Of a stretch of 18,433 nucleotides of DNA, positions 1-8,090 are shown one piece after another. The notes under the pieces were generated by a model that was not told where the DNA came from, made no database searches, and was given only the letters and a program-made list of their open reading frames with translations. This DNA is from DATCJU01 sp036562635 (GTDB taxonomy: Bacteria > Actinomycetota > Actinomycetes > Mycobacteriales > Pseudonocardiaceae). A program made the position numbers and the translations under genes. The first letter of the stretch is position 1, and every line of letters starts with the position of its first letter. The stretch is from positions 1 through 18,433 of the forward strand of contig DATCJU010000066.1 in the NCBI GenBank assembly GCA_036562635.1, given 5' to 3'.

Positions 1-808
<808 letters not shown>

Positions 809-809
809 G

Positions 810-1739
810 TCACTCATCACTTCCTGCGGCAGCCAGCGCGTCGGCGCCACCGACGATCTCGCTGATCTCCTGGGTGATCTGGGCCTGGCGGGCCTGGTTG
901 GCCTCACGGGTGAGCGTGCGGATCAGCTCGTTGGCGTTGTCCGTCGCCGACTTCATCGCCCGCTGCCGGGCCGCCGACTCCGAGGCCGCCGACTCCAGCA
1001 GAGCCCCGAACAGCCGGGTCTTGATGTACTTCGGCAGCAGCGCGGCCAACAGCGTGTCCGCGTCCGGCTCGAACTCGTACTGGGCCCGCACCGGAACGGT
1101 GGCGCCGTACTCCACCTCCAGCGGAGCGATCCGCTTGGTCACCGGCCGCTGGGTCAGCATCGACTTGAACTCGGTGTAGACGACGTACAGCTCGTCCACC
1201 CCGCGCTCGCCGTCGGGACCCGGGCCGTCCACGGTGTCGTCGGCACCGGCCAGGAAAGCCCGCACCAGCACGTCGCCGACCTCGGAGGCGTTGACGTAGT
1301 GCGGGATCTCCGAGAAGCCGCTCCACGAGCCCGTGATCTCCCGCTGGCGGAACCGGTAGTAGTTCGCGCCCTTGCGGCCGATCACGTACAGCACGGGCTC
1401 CTTGCCCTGCTCACGCAGCAGGGACTGCAGCTCCTCCGCCGCCCTGATCACGTTGGCGTTGTACCCGCCGCACATGCCCTTGTCGCTGGTGACGACCAGG
1501 ACACCGGCCCGCTTGGGGTTCTCCCGGGGCACCAGCAGCGGGTGGTCCAGGGAGGAGGAGGCGTCGGCCAACGCGGTGAGCACCGCGGTGATCTCCTCCG
1601 CGTACGGCCGCGCCGCCGCCACCCGGGCCTGCGCCTTCGCGATGCGGGAGGTGGCGATCAGCTCCATCGCCCGCGTGATCTTCTGGGTCGACCGGACCGA
1701 CCTGATCCTCTGTCGAAGGACCCGAAGCTCAGCAGCCAT
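810..1739 (-). CDS. atpG: F0F1 ATP synthase subunit gamma
   Basis: Central rotor stalk of F1; its coiled coil turns inside the alpha3beta3 ring. The protein has 309 residues, close to the usual actinobacterial length. The N-terminal helix LRVLRQRIRSVRSTQKITRAMELIA and the C-terminal helix ending in EISEIVGGA are the two halves of the coiled coil and are typical. Residues about 165-181, GADDTVDGPGPDGERGV, form an extra Gly/Asp-rich loop just before the strand VDELYVVYTEF. A loop at this place is known from mycobacterial gamma, where it restrains ATP hydrolysis; the same role here is inference. ATG 1739 is preceded by GGGAAG at about 11 nt, and the gene begins 8 bp after the atpA stop, as expected inside one operon. 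Its stop overlaps the possible upstream starts of atpD. Confidence 0.97.
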   Translation of the reverse strand: MAAELRVLRQRIRSVRSTQKITRAMELIATSRIAKAQARVAAARPYAEEITAVLTALADASSSLDHPLLVPRENPKRAGVLVVTSDKGMCGGYNANVIRAAEELQSLLREQGKEPVLYVIGRKGANYYRFRQREITGSWSGFSEIPHYVNASEVGDVLVRAFLAGADDTVDGPGPDGERGVDELYVVYTEFKSMLTQRPVTKRIAPLEVEYGATVPVRAQYEFEPDADTLLAALLPKYIKTRLFGALLESAASESAARQRAMKSATDNANELIRTLTREANQARQAQITQEISEIVGGADALAAAGSDE

Positions 1740-1747
1740 GGCTCACG

Positions 1748-3391
1748 TCACTTCCCGGCGGGGGCCGGCTTGCTCGTCTTCACCGACTCCTGACCGACCG
1801 AGTCCGGGTCCGCCGCAGCAGCCGGCGCCTCCGTCACGGGCGAGCCGTCCGAGGCGGTGAACTGCTTCTTGAACTCGTTGATCGCGTCGACCAGCCGCGC
1901 CTCGTTCTCGTCGGTCAGGTCCTTGGTGTCGCGGATCTCGTCGAGGATCCCCTTGTGGTTACGACGCAGGAAGTCCAGCAGCTCGGTCTCGAAGCGGCGG
2001 ACGTCCTGCACCGGCACCGAGTCGAGGAACCCGCGGGTGCCCGCGTAGATGGAGACGACCTGCTCCTCCACCGGGAACGGGGTGTACTGCGGCTGCTTGA
2101 GCAGCTCGACCAGACGCACACCACGGTCCAGCTGGGCCTTGGAGGCGGCGTCCAGGTCGGAGGCGAACGCGGCGAACGCCTCCAGCTCGCGGTACTGGGA
2201 CAGGTCCAGACGCAGCGAGCCGGCGACCTTCTTCATCGCCTTGATCTGGGCCGAACCACCCACTCGGGACACCGAGATACCGACGTTCACCGCGGGCCGG
2301 ACACCCTGGTTGAACAGGTCGGACTCCAGGAAGCACTGGCCGTCGGTGATGGAGATGACGTTGGTCGGGATGTAGGCCGACACGTCGTTGGCCTTGGTCT
2401 CGATGACCGGCAGACCGGTCAGCGAGCCGCCGCCCAGCTCGTCGGACAGCTTGGCGCAACGCTCCAACAGCCGGGAGTGCAGGTAGAACACGTCACCGGG
2501 GTAGGCCTCACGCCCCGGCGGACGACGCAGCAGCAGGGAGATCGCGCGGTAGGCCTCGGCCTGCTTGGTCAGGTCGTCGAAGACGATCAGGACGTGCTTG
2601 CCCTGGTACATCCAGTGCTGGCCGATGGCGGAGCCGGTGTACGGCGCCAGCCACTTGAAGCCCGCCGGGTCGGACGCCGGAGCGGCCACGATGGTCGTGT
2701 ACTCCATCGCGCCGGCCTCCTCCAGCGCCGCCTTCACGCTGGCGATGGTGGAGCCCTTCTGGCCGACCGCGACGTAGATGCAGCGCACCTGCTGCTTCGG
2801 GTCGCCGGTCTCCCAGTTCTTCTTCTGGTTGATGATGGTGTCGACGCAGACCGCGGTCTTACCGGTCTTACGGTCGCCGATGATCAGCTGACGCTGGCCC
2901 CGGCCGATCGGGGTCATCGAGTCGATGGCCTTGATACCGGTCTGCAGCGGCTCCTTCACCGGCTGCCGCTGCATCACGGTCGCGGCCTGCAGCTCCAGCA
3001 CACGCCGCTCCTCGGCGACGATCTCGCCGAGCCCGTCGATCGGCTGGCCCAGCGGGTTCACCACGCGGCCGAGGAAGCCGTCGCCCACCGGCACGGACAG
3101 GACCTGGCCCGTACGCCGGACCTCCTGCCCCTCCTCGATGGACTCGTAGTTGCCCAGGACGACCACGCCGATCTCACGCACGTCGAGGTTCAGCGCGACG
3201 CCGAGGACGCCGCCCGGGAACTCGAGCAGCTCGTTGGTCATCGCCGAGGGCAGGCCCTCGACACGGGCGATACCGTCACCGGTCTCGACGACGGTCCCGA
3301 CCTCTTCCCGGTTGACCTCCGGGGAGTAGCTGGAGACGTAGTTCTCGATCGCACTGCGGATCTCGTCCGACGAGATCGTCAGCTCCGCCAT
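1748..3391 (-). CDS. atpA: F0F1 ATP synthase subunit alpha
   Basis: Non-catalytic nucleotide-binding subunit of the F1 head, alternating with beta. At 547 residues it is about 35 longer than the E. coli protein. The Walker A loop GDRKTGKT is at residues 172-179, preceded by GIKAIDSMTPIGRGQRQLIIG, and the signature PAVNVGISVSRVGGSAQ lies further on. The conserved body ends near INEFKKQF; after it a tail of about 35 residues rich in Ala, Pro, Ser and Asp is probably disordered. A similar tail in mycobacterial alpha subunits suppresses ATP hydrolysis, so the same brake is plausible here. The start ATG 3391 has AGGA five bases upstream. The 58-bp gap to atpH shows no clear structure. Confidence 0.98.
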   Translation of the reverse strand: MAELTISSDEIRSAIENYVSSYSPEVNREEVGTVVETGDGIARVEGLPSAMTNELLEFPGGVLGVALNLDVREIGVVVLGNYESIEEGQEVRRTGQVLSVPVGDGFLGRVVNPLGQPIDGLGEIVAEERRVLELQAATVMQRQPVKEPLQTGIKAIDSMTPIGRGQRQLIIGDRKTGKTAVCVDTIINQKKNWETGDPKQQVRCIYVAVGQKGSTIASVKAALEEAGAMEYTTIVAAPASDPAGFKWLAPYTGSAIGQHWMYQGKHVLIVFDDLTKQAEAYRAISLLLRRPPGREAYPGDVFYLHSRLLERCAKLSDELGGGSLTGLPVIETKANDVSAYIPTNVISITDGQCFLESDLFNQGVRPAVNVGISVSRVGGSAQIKAMKKVAGSLRLDLSQYRELEAFAAFASDLDAASKAQLDRGVRLVELLKQPQYTPFPVEEQVVSIYAGTRGFLDSVPVQDVRRFETELLDFLRRNHKGILDEIRDTKDLTDENEARLVDAINEFKKQFTASDGSPVTEAPAAAADPDSVGQESVKTSKPAPAGK

Positions 3392-3449
3392 GTCGTTCCT
3401 GCTCTCGGTTCGTTCGAAAGGGGTGGAAGGCTGTTGGGACGCCGCCAGG

Positions 3450-4280
3450 TCACTTGGCCAGCTGACGCCGCAGGACCTCCAGGCGGCCCGCGGCGCTACC
3501 GTCGATCACCTCGTCGCCGACCCGGATCACCAGGCCACCGATCAGCTCCGGATCCAGTTCGACGTGCAGCGCGATCGGGCGGTTGTAGATCCGCTGCAGG
3601 ATGGTGATCAGTCGTTCCTGCTGAGCCTCGGTCAGTGCGGCAGCCGAACGCACGTACGCGACCGAGCGTTCCCGGCGCCTCGCCGCCATCTCGGCGAGTT
3701 CCTCCAGCCCGGCCACAACTCCGCGACCGTGAAGCTGCCTGACCAGCTGCTCCGTCAAGGCCAGGGTAACCGGCTCAACCTTGCCCGCGACGAGTTCGCG
3801 GACCAGAGCGGCCTTGCCGGCCGGGTTCCCGGCCGGGTCCGACAGCAGACGCTCGAGCTGGGGCTGCCCGGCGATGATGCGGCCGAGCCGGAACAGCTCG
3901 TCCTCGACCGCATCCAGGCGGCCCTCCTGCTCAGCCCGCACCAGGTAGGCGGTGCGGGCCAGCGTCTCCAACCCGTCGACCAGCTCACGCGGGCTGGACC
4001 ACCGTGCGGTGACCACCGCGGAGAGCACGTCGAGGGTCGCGTCCCCCACCTTGCCGGCCAACAGGTCGCGGATCAGCCGCTCCCGGCGGGCCGCCTCGCT
4101 GGTGGAGTCGGCGACCAGGCGCCGCAGCGTCACCTGGCGGTCCAGCAGGTCGGCGACGGCGAACAGCTCCGCACCGAGCTGGTCCAGTGCGGCGCCGTCG
4201 GAGATTCCTTCCACGACCTGCTGCAGTCGCTGCTCGGCAGCAGCCAGTGCCTCGCGGCTCGCGGCGTGCAGTGTGCTCAC
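3450..4280 (-). CDS. atpH: F0F1 ATP synthase subunit delta (long actinobacterial form)
   Basis: Peripheral-stalk protein that ties the b subunits to the top of F1 (OSCP family). From GTG 4280 it has 276 residues, about 100 more than the E. coli delta, as usual in actinobacteria. The extra length is explained by an internal repeat visible by eye: residues 38-90 and 128-180 align at an exact offset of 90, including ELF/ELF, LxRL, AGKV/AGKV and a following TL. The C-terminal part with LTEAQQERLITILQRIYNRP and GGLVIRVGDEVIDGS is the ordinary delta/OSCP C-terminal domain. GTG 4280 is preferred because AGGAG and GAGG lie 11 and 6 bases before it and it gives MSTLHAASRE. An upstream GTG at 4304, which overlaps the atpF stop by GTGA, would add eight residues but lacks an SD. 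There is no fusion to a b-type transmembrane segment, unlike in mycobacteria. Confidence 0.95.
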   Translation of the reverse strand: MSTLHAASREALAAAEQRLQQVVEGISDGAALDQLGAELFAVADLLDRQVTLRRLVADSTSEAARRERLIRDLLAGKVGDATLDVLSAVVTARWSSPRELVDGLETLARTAYLVRAEQEGRLDAVEDELFRLGRIIAGQPQLERLLSDPAGNPAGKAALVRELVAGKVEPVTLALTEQLVRQLHGRGVVAGLEELAEMAARRRERSVAYVRSAAALTEAQQERLITILQRIYNRPIALHVELDPELIGGLVIRVGDEVIDGSAAGRLEVLRRQLAK

Positions 4281-4300
4281 AGCGGTCCTCACTCCTGCAG

Positions 4301-4861
4301 TCACTTGCGAGCCGGCGCCGAGGTGGCTTCCAGCTCGTCGAGGAACCGGTCAACGGTGCCGCGGCGCCGGGCCTCGTCCTCCAGGGACTCGCCGACCACG
4401 CGGCCGGCCAGCTCCACGGCCATCCGACCGAGGTCACCGCGCAGCTCGGCCACGATCTGGGCACGCTGGGCGGCGAGCTGGGCCTGGCCCTGGGCCACGA
4501 TCCGCTCCGCCTCGGCCTGCGCCTGGGCCCGCATCTCCTCGATGATCCGCTGCCCCTCGGCGCGGGCGTCGTCGCGGATACGAGCCGCCTCGGCACGGGC
4601 CTCGGCCAGCTGCGCCCGGTACTGCTCCAGGGCGCGCTCGGCCTCGGCCTGGGCCGCCTCGGCCCGGGCGATACCGCCCTCGATCTTCTCGGTGCGCTCG
4701 GCCAGCACCTTCTGGAAGGCCGGGAGCACCTTCTTCCAGAAGACCAAGCCGATGATCACCAAGGAGACGAGCGACCAGACGATGTCGTACGTCGCCGGCA
4801 GAAGGGGGGACTGCCCCGCCTCCGCCGCGAGCACGGTGGTCTGGGTGGTCACGGTGGTCAC
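4301..4861 (-). CDS. atpF: F0F1 ATP synthase subunit b
   Basis: Peripheral-stalk subunit b: one membrane anchor and a long helix that reaches up to F1 and holds delta. The protein has 186 residues. A single transmembrane segment (about 25-43, DIVWSLVSLVIIGLVFW) is followed by the typical KKVLPAFQKVLAERTEKIEGGIARAE and then a long Ala/Glu/Arg/Gln-rich helix to about residue 175, with strong coiled-coil character. It starts with GTG 4861, 22 bp after the atpE stop. An in-frame GTG at 4852 is an equally acceptable start with slightly better spacing to the AGGCGG sequence. The separate, normal-length b gene distinguishes this operon from mycobacteria, where a second b-like segment is fused to delta. 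Confidence 0.95.
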   Translation of the reverse strand: MTTVTTQTTVLAAEAGQSPLLPATYDIVWSLVSLVIIGLVFWKKVLPAFQKVLAERTEKIEGGIARAEAAQAEAERALEQYRAQLAEARAEAARIRDDARAEGQRIIEEMRAQAQAEAERIVAQGQAQLAAQRAQIVAELRGDLGRMAVELAGRVVGESLEDEARRRGTVDRFLDELEATSAPARK

Positions 4862-4883
4862 CGCCTAACTACGGGGGTACGGA

Positions 4884-5111
4884 TCAGAAGAGGAAGCCGG
4901 CGACCAGGCCGATCAGGGCCAGCGCCTCGGTGAACGCGATACCCAGGAACATGGTGGTGCGGAGCTGACCGGAGAGCTCCGGCTGACGAGCCATCGACTC
5001 GGCGGTCTTGCCGACCAGGATGCCGATGCCGATGCCCGGGCCGATGGCGGCGAGGCCGTAACCGACAGCAGCCATGGTGCCGAAGTCACCGGTGAGCTGA
5101 GCGAGGTTCAT
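4884..5111 (-). CDS. atpE: F0F1 ATP synthase subunit c
   Basis: Proton-carrying c subunit; many copies form the rotor ring in the membrane. The protein has 75 residues and folds as two hydrophobic helices joined by the polar loop ARQPELSGQLR (about 41-51). The first helix carries the glycine-rich GPGIGIGILVG; the second carries GIAFTEALALIGL, where Glu62 is the proton-binding carboxylate. No sodium-type ligand set is evident, so proton use is inferred. ATG 5111 is chosen since it gives the standard short N-terminus; the in-frame extension to 5168 would be abnormal for the family. The 69-bp gap before it holds a small hairpin and AAAGGGAA about 11 bases upstream. This subunit is the target of bedaquiline in mycobacteria. 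Confidence 0.97.
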   Translation of the reverse strand: MNLAQLTGDFGTMAAVGYGLAAIGPGIGIGILVGKTAESMARQPELSGQLRTTMFLGIAFTEALALIGLVAGFLF

Positions 5112-5139
5112 CTGTGGTGTTCCCTTTCTGGTTGGCCCA

Positions 5140-5155
5140 TCCGACCCTCGTCGGA
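5140..5155 (-). other. Small intercistronic hairpin between atpB and atpE
   Basis: TCCGAC and GTCGGA form a perfect 6-bp stem with a 4-nt loop (GAGG in the transcript), in the gap between the atpB stop and the atpE start. atpE must be made in large excess over its neighbours, and leader structure before atpE affects its translation in E. coli; a similar role here is only a guess. A stem this short could also arise by chance in GC-rich DNA. Confidence 0.25.
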
Positions 5156-5180
5156 AAGGTCGTACCAAAACCTGTGGCGG

Positions 5181-5978
5181 TCAGTGCTCCGCGTGCAGCG
5201 CGCCGTCGATGTACACGGCGGCGAGCATCGTGAAGATGTAGGCCTGCAGGAACTGCACCAGCAGCTCGAACAGGGTGAAGACGAAGCCCATCGCGTAGCT
5301 GAGCACGCCGACCGGCTTCAGCCACAGCTCACTGGCCTGGAACAGCAGGTACCAGGAGGCCCCGTAGAAGAGCACCAGCATCAGGTGCCCGGACATCATG
5401 TTCGCCAGGAGCCGGACGGTCAGCGTGAACGGGCGCAGCAGGAACGTCGAGACGAACTCGATCGGCACGACCAGCGGGAGCAGGAATACCGGAACGCCGG
5501 GCGGGACCAGGTTGTTCTTGAAGTAGTTCCCGAAGCCCTGCGCCTTGATGCCGGCGTAGTTGAAGATGATGTAGGTGATCAGGGCCAGCACCAGCGGCAG
5601 ACCGATCACGCCGGTCGCCGGCATGTTCAGCAGCGGAATGACGCCGGCGAAGTTGCAGCCCCAGATCAGGAAGAAGATCGTGGCCAGCCAGGGCAGGAAA
5701 CGACGGCCCTGCTCCCGCCCCAGGATCTCCTCGGCGATGTGGATCCGCACGAAGTCGAGGGCGTACTCACCGAGGTTCTGCACCCCGCGCGGCACCAGCT
5801 TCGGCCGCCGCAGAGCGACCAGGAAGAACGCCGCCACAGCCACCGTCATGAGGATCCGGATCAACATGATCCGGTTCATCTCGAACGGGGTGCCCTCGAA
5901 CAGCAGCGCGCCTGGGAAGAACTCGCTGATATCCGGCGCGTGCCAGCCGCCGGTCTCCTCTGAGGCCAACACCACCAT
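5181..5978 (-). CDS. atpB: F0F1 ATP synthase subunit a
   Basis: Stator channel protein of F0 that passes protons to the c ring. The protein has 265 residues and several hydrophobic segments (about 36-56, 96-117, 122-142, 162-180, 195-214 and 225-256). The essential arginine that faces the c-ring glutamate is Arg189 in FTLTVRLLANMMSGH, and the last helix FTLFELLVQFLQAYIFTMLAAVYI is typical. The N-terminal stretch HAPDISEFFP is the usual actinobacterial form. ATG 5978 lies 39 bp after the preceding AtpZ-like gene, with GGGAG about 12 bases upstream; in-frame GTG codons just downstream (5975, 5972) are less likely starts. Confidence 0.97.
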   Translation of the reverse strand: MVVLASEETGGWHAPDISEFFPGALLFEGTPFEMNRIMLIRILMTVAVAAFFLVALRRPKLVPRGVQNLGEYALDFVRIHIAEEILGREQGRRFLPWLATIFFLIWGCNFAGVIPLLNMPATGVIGLPLVLALITYIIFNYAGIKAQGFGNYFKNNLVPPGVPVFLLPLVVPIEFVSTFLLRPFTLTVRLLANMMSGHLMLVLFYGASWYLLFQASELWLKPVGVLSYAMGFVFTLFELLVQFLQAYIFTMLAAVYIDGALHAEH

Positions 5979-6017
5979 GTTGAGTGCGGTCTCCCTGCTG
6001 TTACGACCGGGGCTCGG

Positions 6018-6227
6018 TCAGCCTCGGCCATGGCGGACGTAGACGATGTAGAACCCCAGGACAAAACCCACCGCCAACCCGATCGGGGTCCAGATCCGGC
6101 TGTCGGTGGCCCTGTCCACGAGGAACCCGACGCCACCCCACACCACGGGGCCGGCGACGAGGGTGCTGACGAGTGACCAAACGGCCGATTCGTCCCGATG
6201 GGGGCGATTGTCCGAGTCGTCACTCAT
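6018..6227 (-). CDS. AtpZ/AtpI-family small membrane protein
   Basis: A 69-residue protein with a charged N-terminus (SDDSDNRPHRDES) and two predicted membrane helices (about 16-36 and 45-64). The pattern GGVGFLVDRATDSRIWTPIG followed by GFVLGFYIVYV matches the AtpZ/AtpI family: a Gly-rich helix, an Asp in the loop, and a Pro-Ile/Leu-Gly start of the second helix. Members sit at the head of ATP synthase operons and are thought to help ring assembly or ion handling. ATG 6227 has AAGG about 10 bases upstream. The 75-bp gap before it could hold an operon promoter (for example TAAGGT as a -10), but no convincing -35 was seen. Confidence 0.8.
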   Translation of the reverse strand: MSDDSDNRPHRDESAVWSLVSTLVAGPVVWGGVGFLVDRATDSRIWTPIGLAVGFVLGFYIVYVRHGRG

Positions 6228-6302
6228 CGCACGCGAACCTTACCAACCGATAGGTAGAACTTCCCACATCGGGGTGGCGTGTGCGGCGCAACACCCCGTT
6301 CC

Positions 6303-6794
6303 TCATCCCGCTTCACCACGTTCGGTGCCTCCCACTCGCACACCGGACGCCGGTTCCACGTACGGGGTACGCGCGGCCAGAACCGCCCTGGTCTCCGCAG
6401 CCAGCAGCACCACCATCGCCACGATGGCCACCACGCCGAACACGGTGCGGTGATAGAAGGTCATGCCGCGCAGCACCCACAGCGCGCCCATCATCAGCAC
6501 GACCTTGAGCAACCACGACCCCAGCAGGGCGGCCGCGGTGACGTTGGGCGACGAGTTTGACGTGACAATCATCACAACGACGGTGACCAACAGGAACACC
6601 GCCGCCACCGCGACGCCGAGCAACGCGCCCCACAGGCCCGCAGCCCCCGCGACCAGCCAACCGGCCAGCAGGGCGACAGGGGTACCCACCGCCAGGGCGA
6701 GACCGGCCAGGCGCAGGACGGACCGCATGGCACCCGCGGTGCCGACCACGGTGCCGCGGGACTTCGACGAAGCGCTCACGCCCCGCATTGTCAC
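6303..6794 (-). CDS. AtpI-like integral membrane protein (ATP synthase protein I)
   Basis: Up to 163 residues with four predicted membrane helices (about 28-50, 54-78, 87-110 and 115-133) and a short polar tail. Position, directly between wecA and the AtpZ-like gene, corresponds to the small membrane protein that precedes atpB in mycobacteria (Rv1303 region), and the size and four-helix layout fit the AtpI group. The function is not certain; a role in F0 assembly is inferred from family and place. The start is unclear: GTG 6794, ATG 6788 and GTG 6779 (MSASSKS) are all possible and none has a good SD. A weak promoter-like pair (CTGACC, 16 bp, TCATAT) overlaps the wecA stop and could drive the atp operon, at low confidence. 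Confidence 0.75.
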   Translation of the reverse strand: MTMRGVSASSKSRGTVVGTAGAMRSVLRLAGLALAVGTPVALLAGWLVAGAAGLWGALLGVAVAAVFLLVTVVVMIVTSNSSPNVTAAALLGSWLLKVVLMMGALWVLRGMTFYHRTVFGVVAIVAMVVLLAAETRAVLAARTPYVEPASGVRVGGTERGEAG

Positions 6795-6847
6795 GCACCG
6801 CTGCCGGCCCCACCGATCGGGGGATATGACATGCCAGGGTGCCGCGG

Positions 6848-8080
6848 TCAGGACCGACGCATCTCACGCAGTCGCGGGACCGCCGAGGCCACGAACGCCA
6901 ACACCAACCCCACGCAGATCCCGCAGACGACCACCCAGGTGTCGAACAGGGTCAACGACACCGTGCCGAACGCCAGCACCCCGGCCCACAGGTAGATCAG
7001 CAGCACCGCCCGCCGCTGCGAGTGACCGATCTCCAGCAGCCGGTGGTGCAGGTGCATCTTGTCCGGGCTGAACGGGCTGCGCCCCGCCCGGGTCCGACGC
7101 ACCACCGCCATCAGCAGGTCCAACACCGGCACGAACAGCACCGAGGCCACCACCAGCAGCGGCGACAGCAGAGCCAGGGCGTCCTTGGGGCCGTAGTCGT
7201 AGCTGGAGTAGTGCAGCCGCCCGGAGGCGGTGGTGCTCGCGGCCGCCAGCATCAGCCCGATGAGCATCGACCCCGAGTCACCCATGAAGATCTTCGCCGG
7301 CTGGAAGTTGTAGGGCAGGAACCCCAGGCAGGCACCGGCCAGCGCGGCCGCGATCAGCGCCGGCGGGTAGGTCTGCACGTCCCCGCCCTGCTCGTGCAGC
7401 AGGCCCAGGGAGAACGCGCAGGTGGCGCTGGCGGCGATCAGGCCGATACCCGCGGCCAGACCGTCCAGGCCGTCGACGAAGTTCATCGCGTTGACCAGCG
7501 TCACCACCAGCAGCACGGTGAGCAGGCCGCCCTGGTTGCCCGACAGCACCAGCACCGTGCCCATGTTGCCCTCCCCGGTGCCGCCCCAGGGCACCCAGAA
7601 GGTGAACCACTGCACACCGCAGAGCACCAGGATGCCCGCCGCGGTCACCTGCCCGGCCAACTTGGTCAGCGAGTCCAGCTCGAACCGGTCGTCCAGCGCC
7701 CCGACCAGCACGATCACCGCGCCGGCCGCGAGCACTGCGACCACGTCCCAGGAGAAGTCGTACGCGCGCCGCAGCACCGGGAGCTGGTGGGCCAACAGCA
7801 TGCCGACCACGACCCCGCCGTACATCGCGACGCCGCCCATGCGCGGGATGGGCTTGACGTGCACGTCGCGTTGCCTGGGGTAGGCCACGGCGCCGACCCG
7901 GATGGCCAGCAGGCGGACCAGGCCGGTGAGCAGGAACGTGACTGCGGCCGCGGTGAGACCGACAAGGGCGTACTCACGGACCGGAAGACCAGCGGGTGCG
8001 TAAGCAGGCAATGGGCCCACGGGCGTAAGGCTATGCCTCGCACGCTCGGTGACGACCACTACCCACCGGTTGATGATCAT
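6848..8080 (-). CDS. wecA: Polyprenyl-phosphate GlcNAc-1-phosphate transferase (WecA/MraY family)
   Basis: Integral membrane enzyme that moves GlcNAc-1-phosphate from UDP-GlcNAc to a polyprenyl phosphate; in mycobacteria this is the first step of the linker joining arabinogalactan to peptidoglycan. Up to 410 residues with about ten or eleven hydrophobic segments. Family motifs are present in order: YPRQRDVHVKPIPRMGG (about 67-83), the metal-binding pair Asp130-Asp131, NAMNFVDGLDG (197-207), GDSGS (267-271) and the HLHHRL loop (343-348). These, and the gene order, match mycobacterial WecA (Rv1302) closely. ATG 8080 follows the sua5 stop by 10 bp but has no SD; the family N-terminus suggests a start up to about 20 residues later (GTG 8059 or 8020). 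An O-antigen or teichoic-acid role is less likely given the taxon. Confidence 0.93.
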   Translation of the reverse strand: MIINRWVVVVTERARHSLTPVGPLPAYAPAGLPVREYALVGLTAAAVTFLLTGLVRLLAIRVGAVAYPRQRDVHVKPIPRMGGVAMYGGVVVGMLLAHQLPVLRRAYDFSWDVVAVLAAGAVIVLVGALDDRFELDSLTKLAGQVTAAGILVLCGVQWFTFWVPWGGTGEGNMGTVLVLSGNQGGLLTVLLVVTLVNAMNFVDGLDGLAAGIGLIAASATCAFSLGLLHEQGGDVQTYPPALIAAALAGACLGFLPYNFQPAKIFMGDSGSMLIGLMLAAASTTASGRLHYSSYDYGPKDALALLSPLLVVASVLFVPVLDLLMAVVRRTRAGRSPFSPDKMHLHHRLLEIGHSQRRAVLLIYLWAGVLAFGTVSLTLFDTWVVVCGICVGLVLAFVASAVPRLREMRRS

Positions 8081-8090
8081 CCACGGGTGG

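Noticed and set aside
1955..3607. 550-codon open frame on the plus strand opposite atpA
   Set aside because: Antisense shadow of a GC-rich gene: composition dominated by Arg, Gly, His, Leu and Asp, no family motif, no SD, and the opposite strand is an unmistakable alpha subunit.
3450..4861. b-delta fusion as in mycobacteria
   Set aside because: atpF has its own stop at 4301 and atpH lacks any membrane helix, so the two are separate proteins.
3390..4868. 492-codon plus-strand open frame opposite atpH and atpF
   Set aside because: Spans two well-identified genes in antisense, with Gln/Arg/His-rich meaningless sequence.
5112..5168. 19-residue N-terminal extension of atpE
   Set aside because: Would put a charged leader on the c subunit, unlike the family, and crosses the small intercistronic hairpin.
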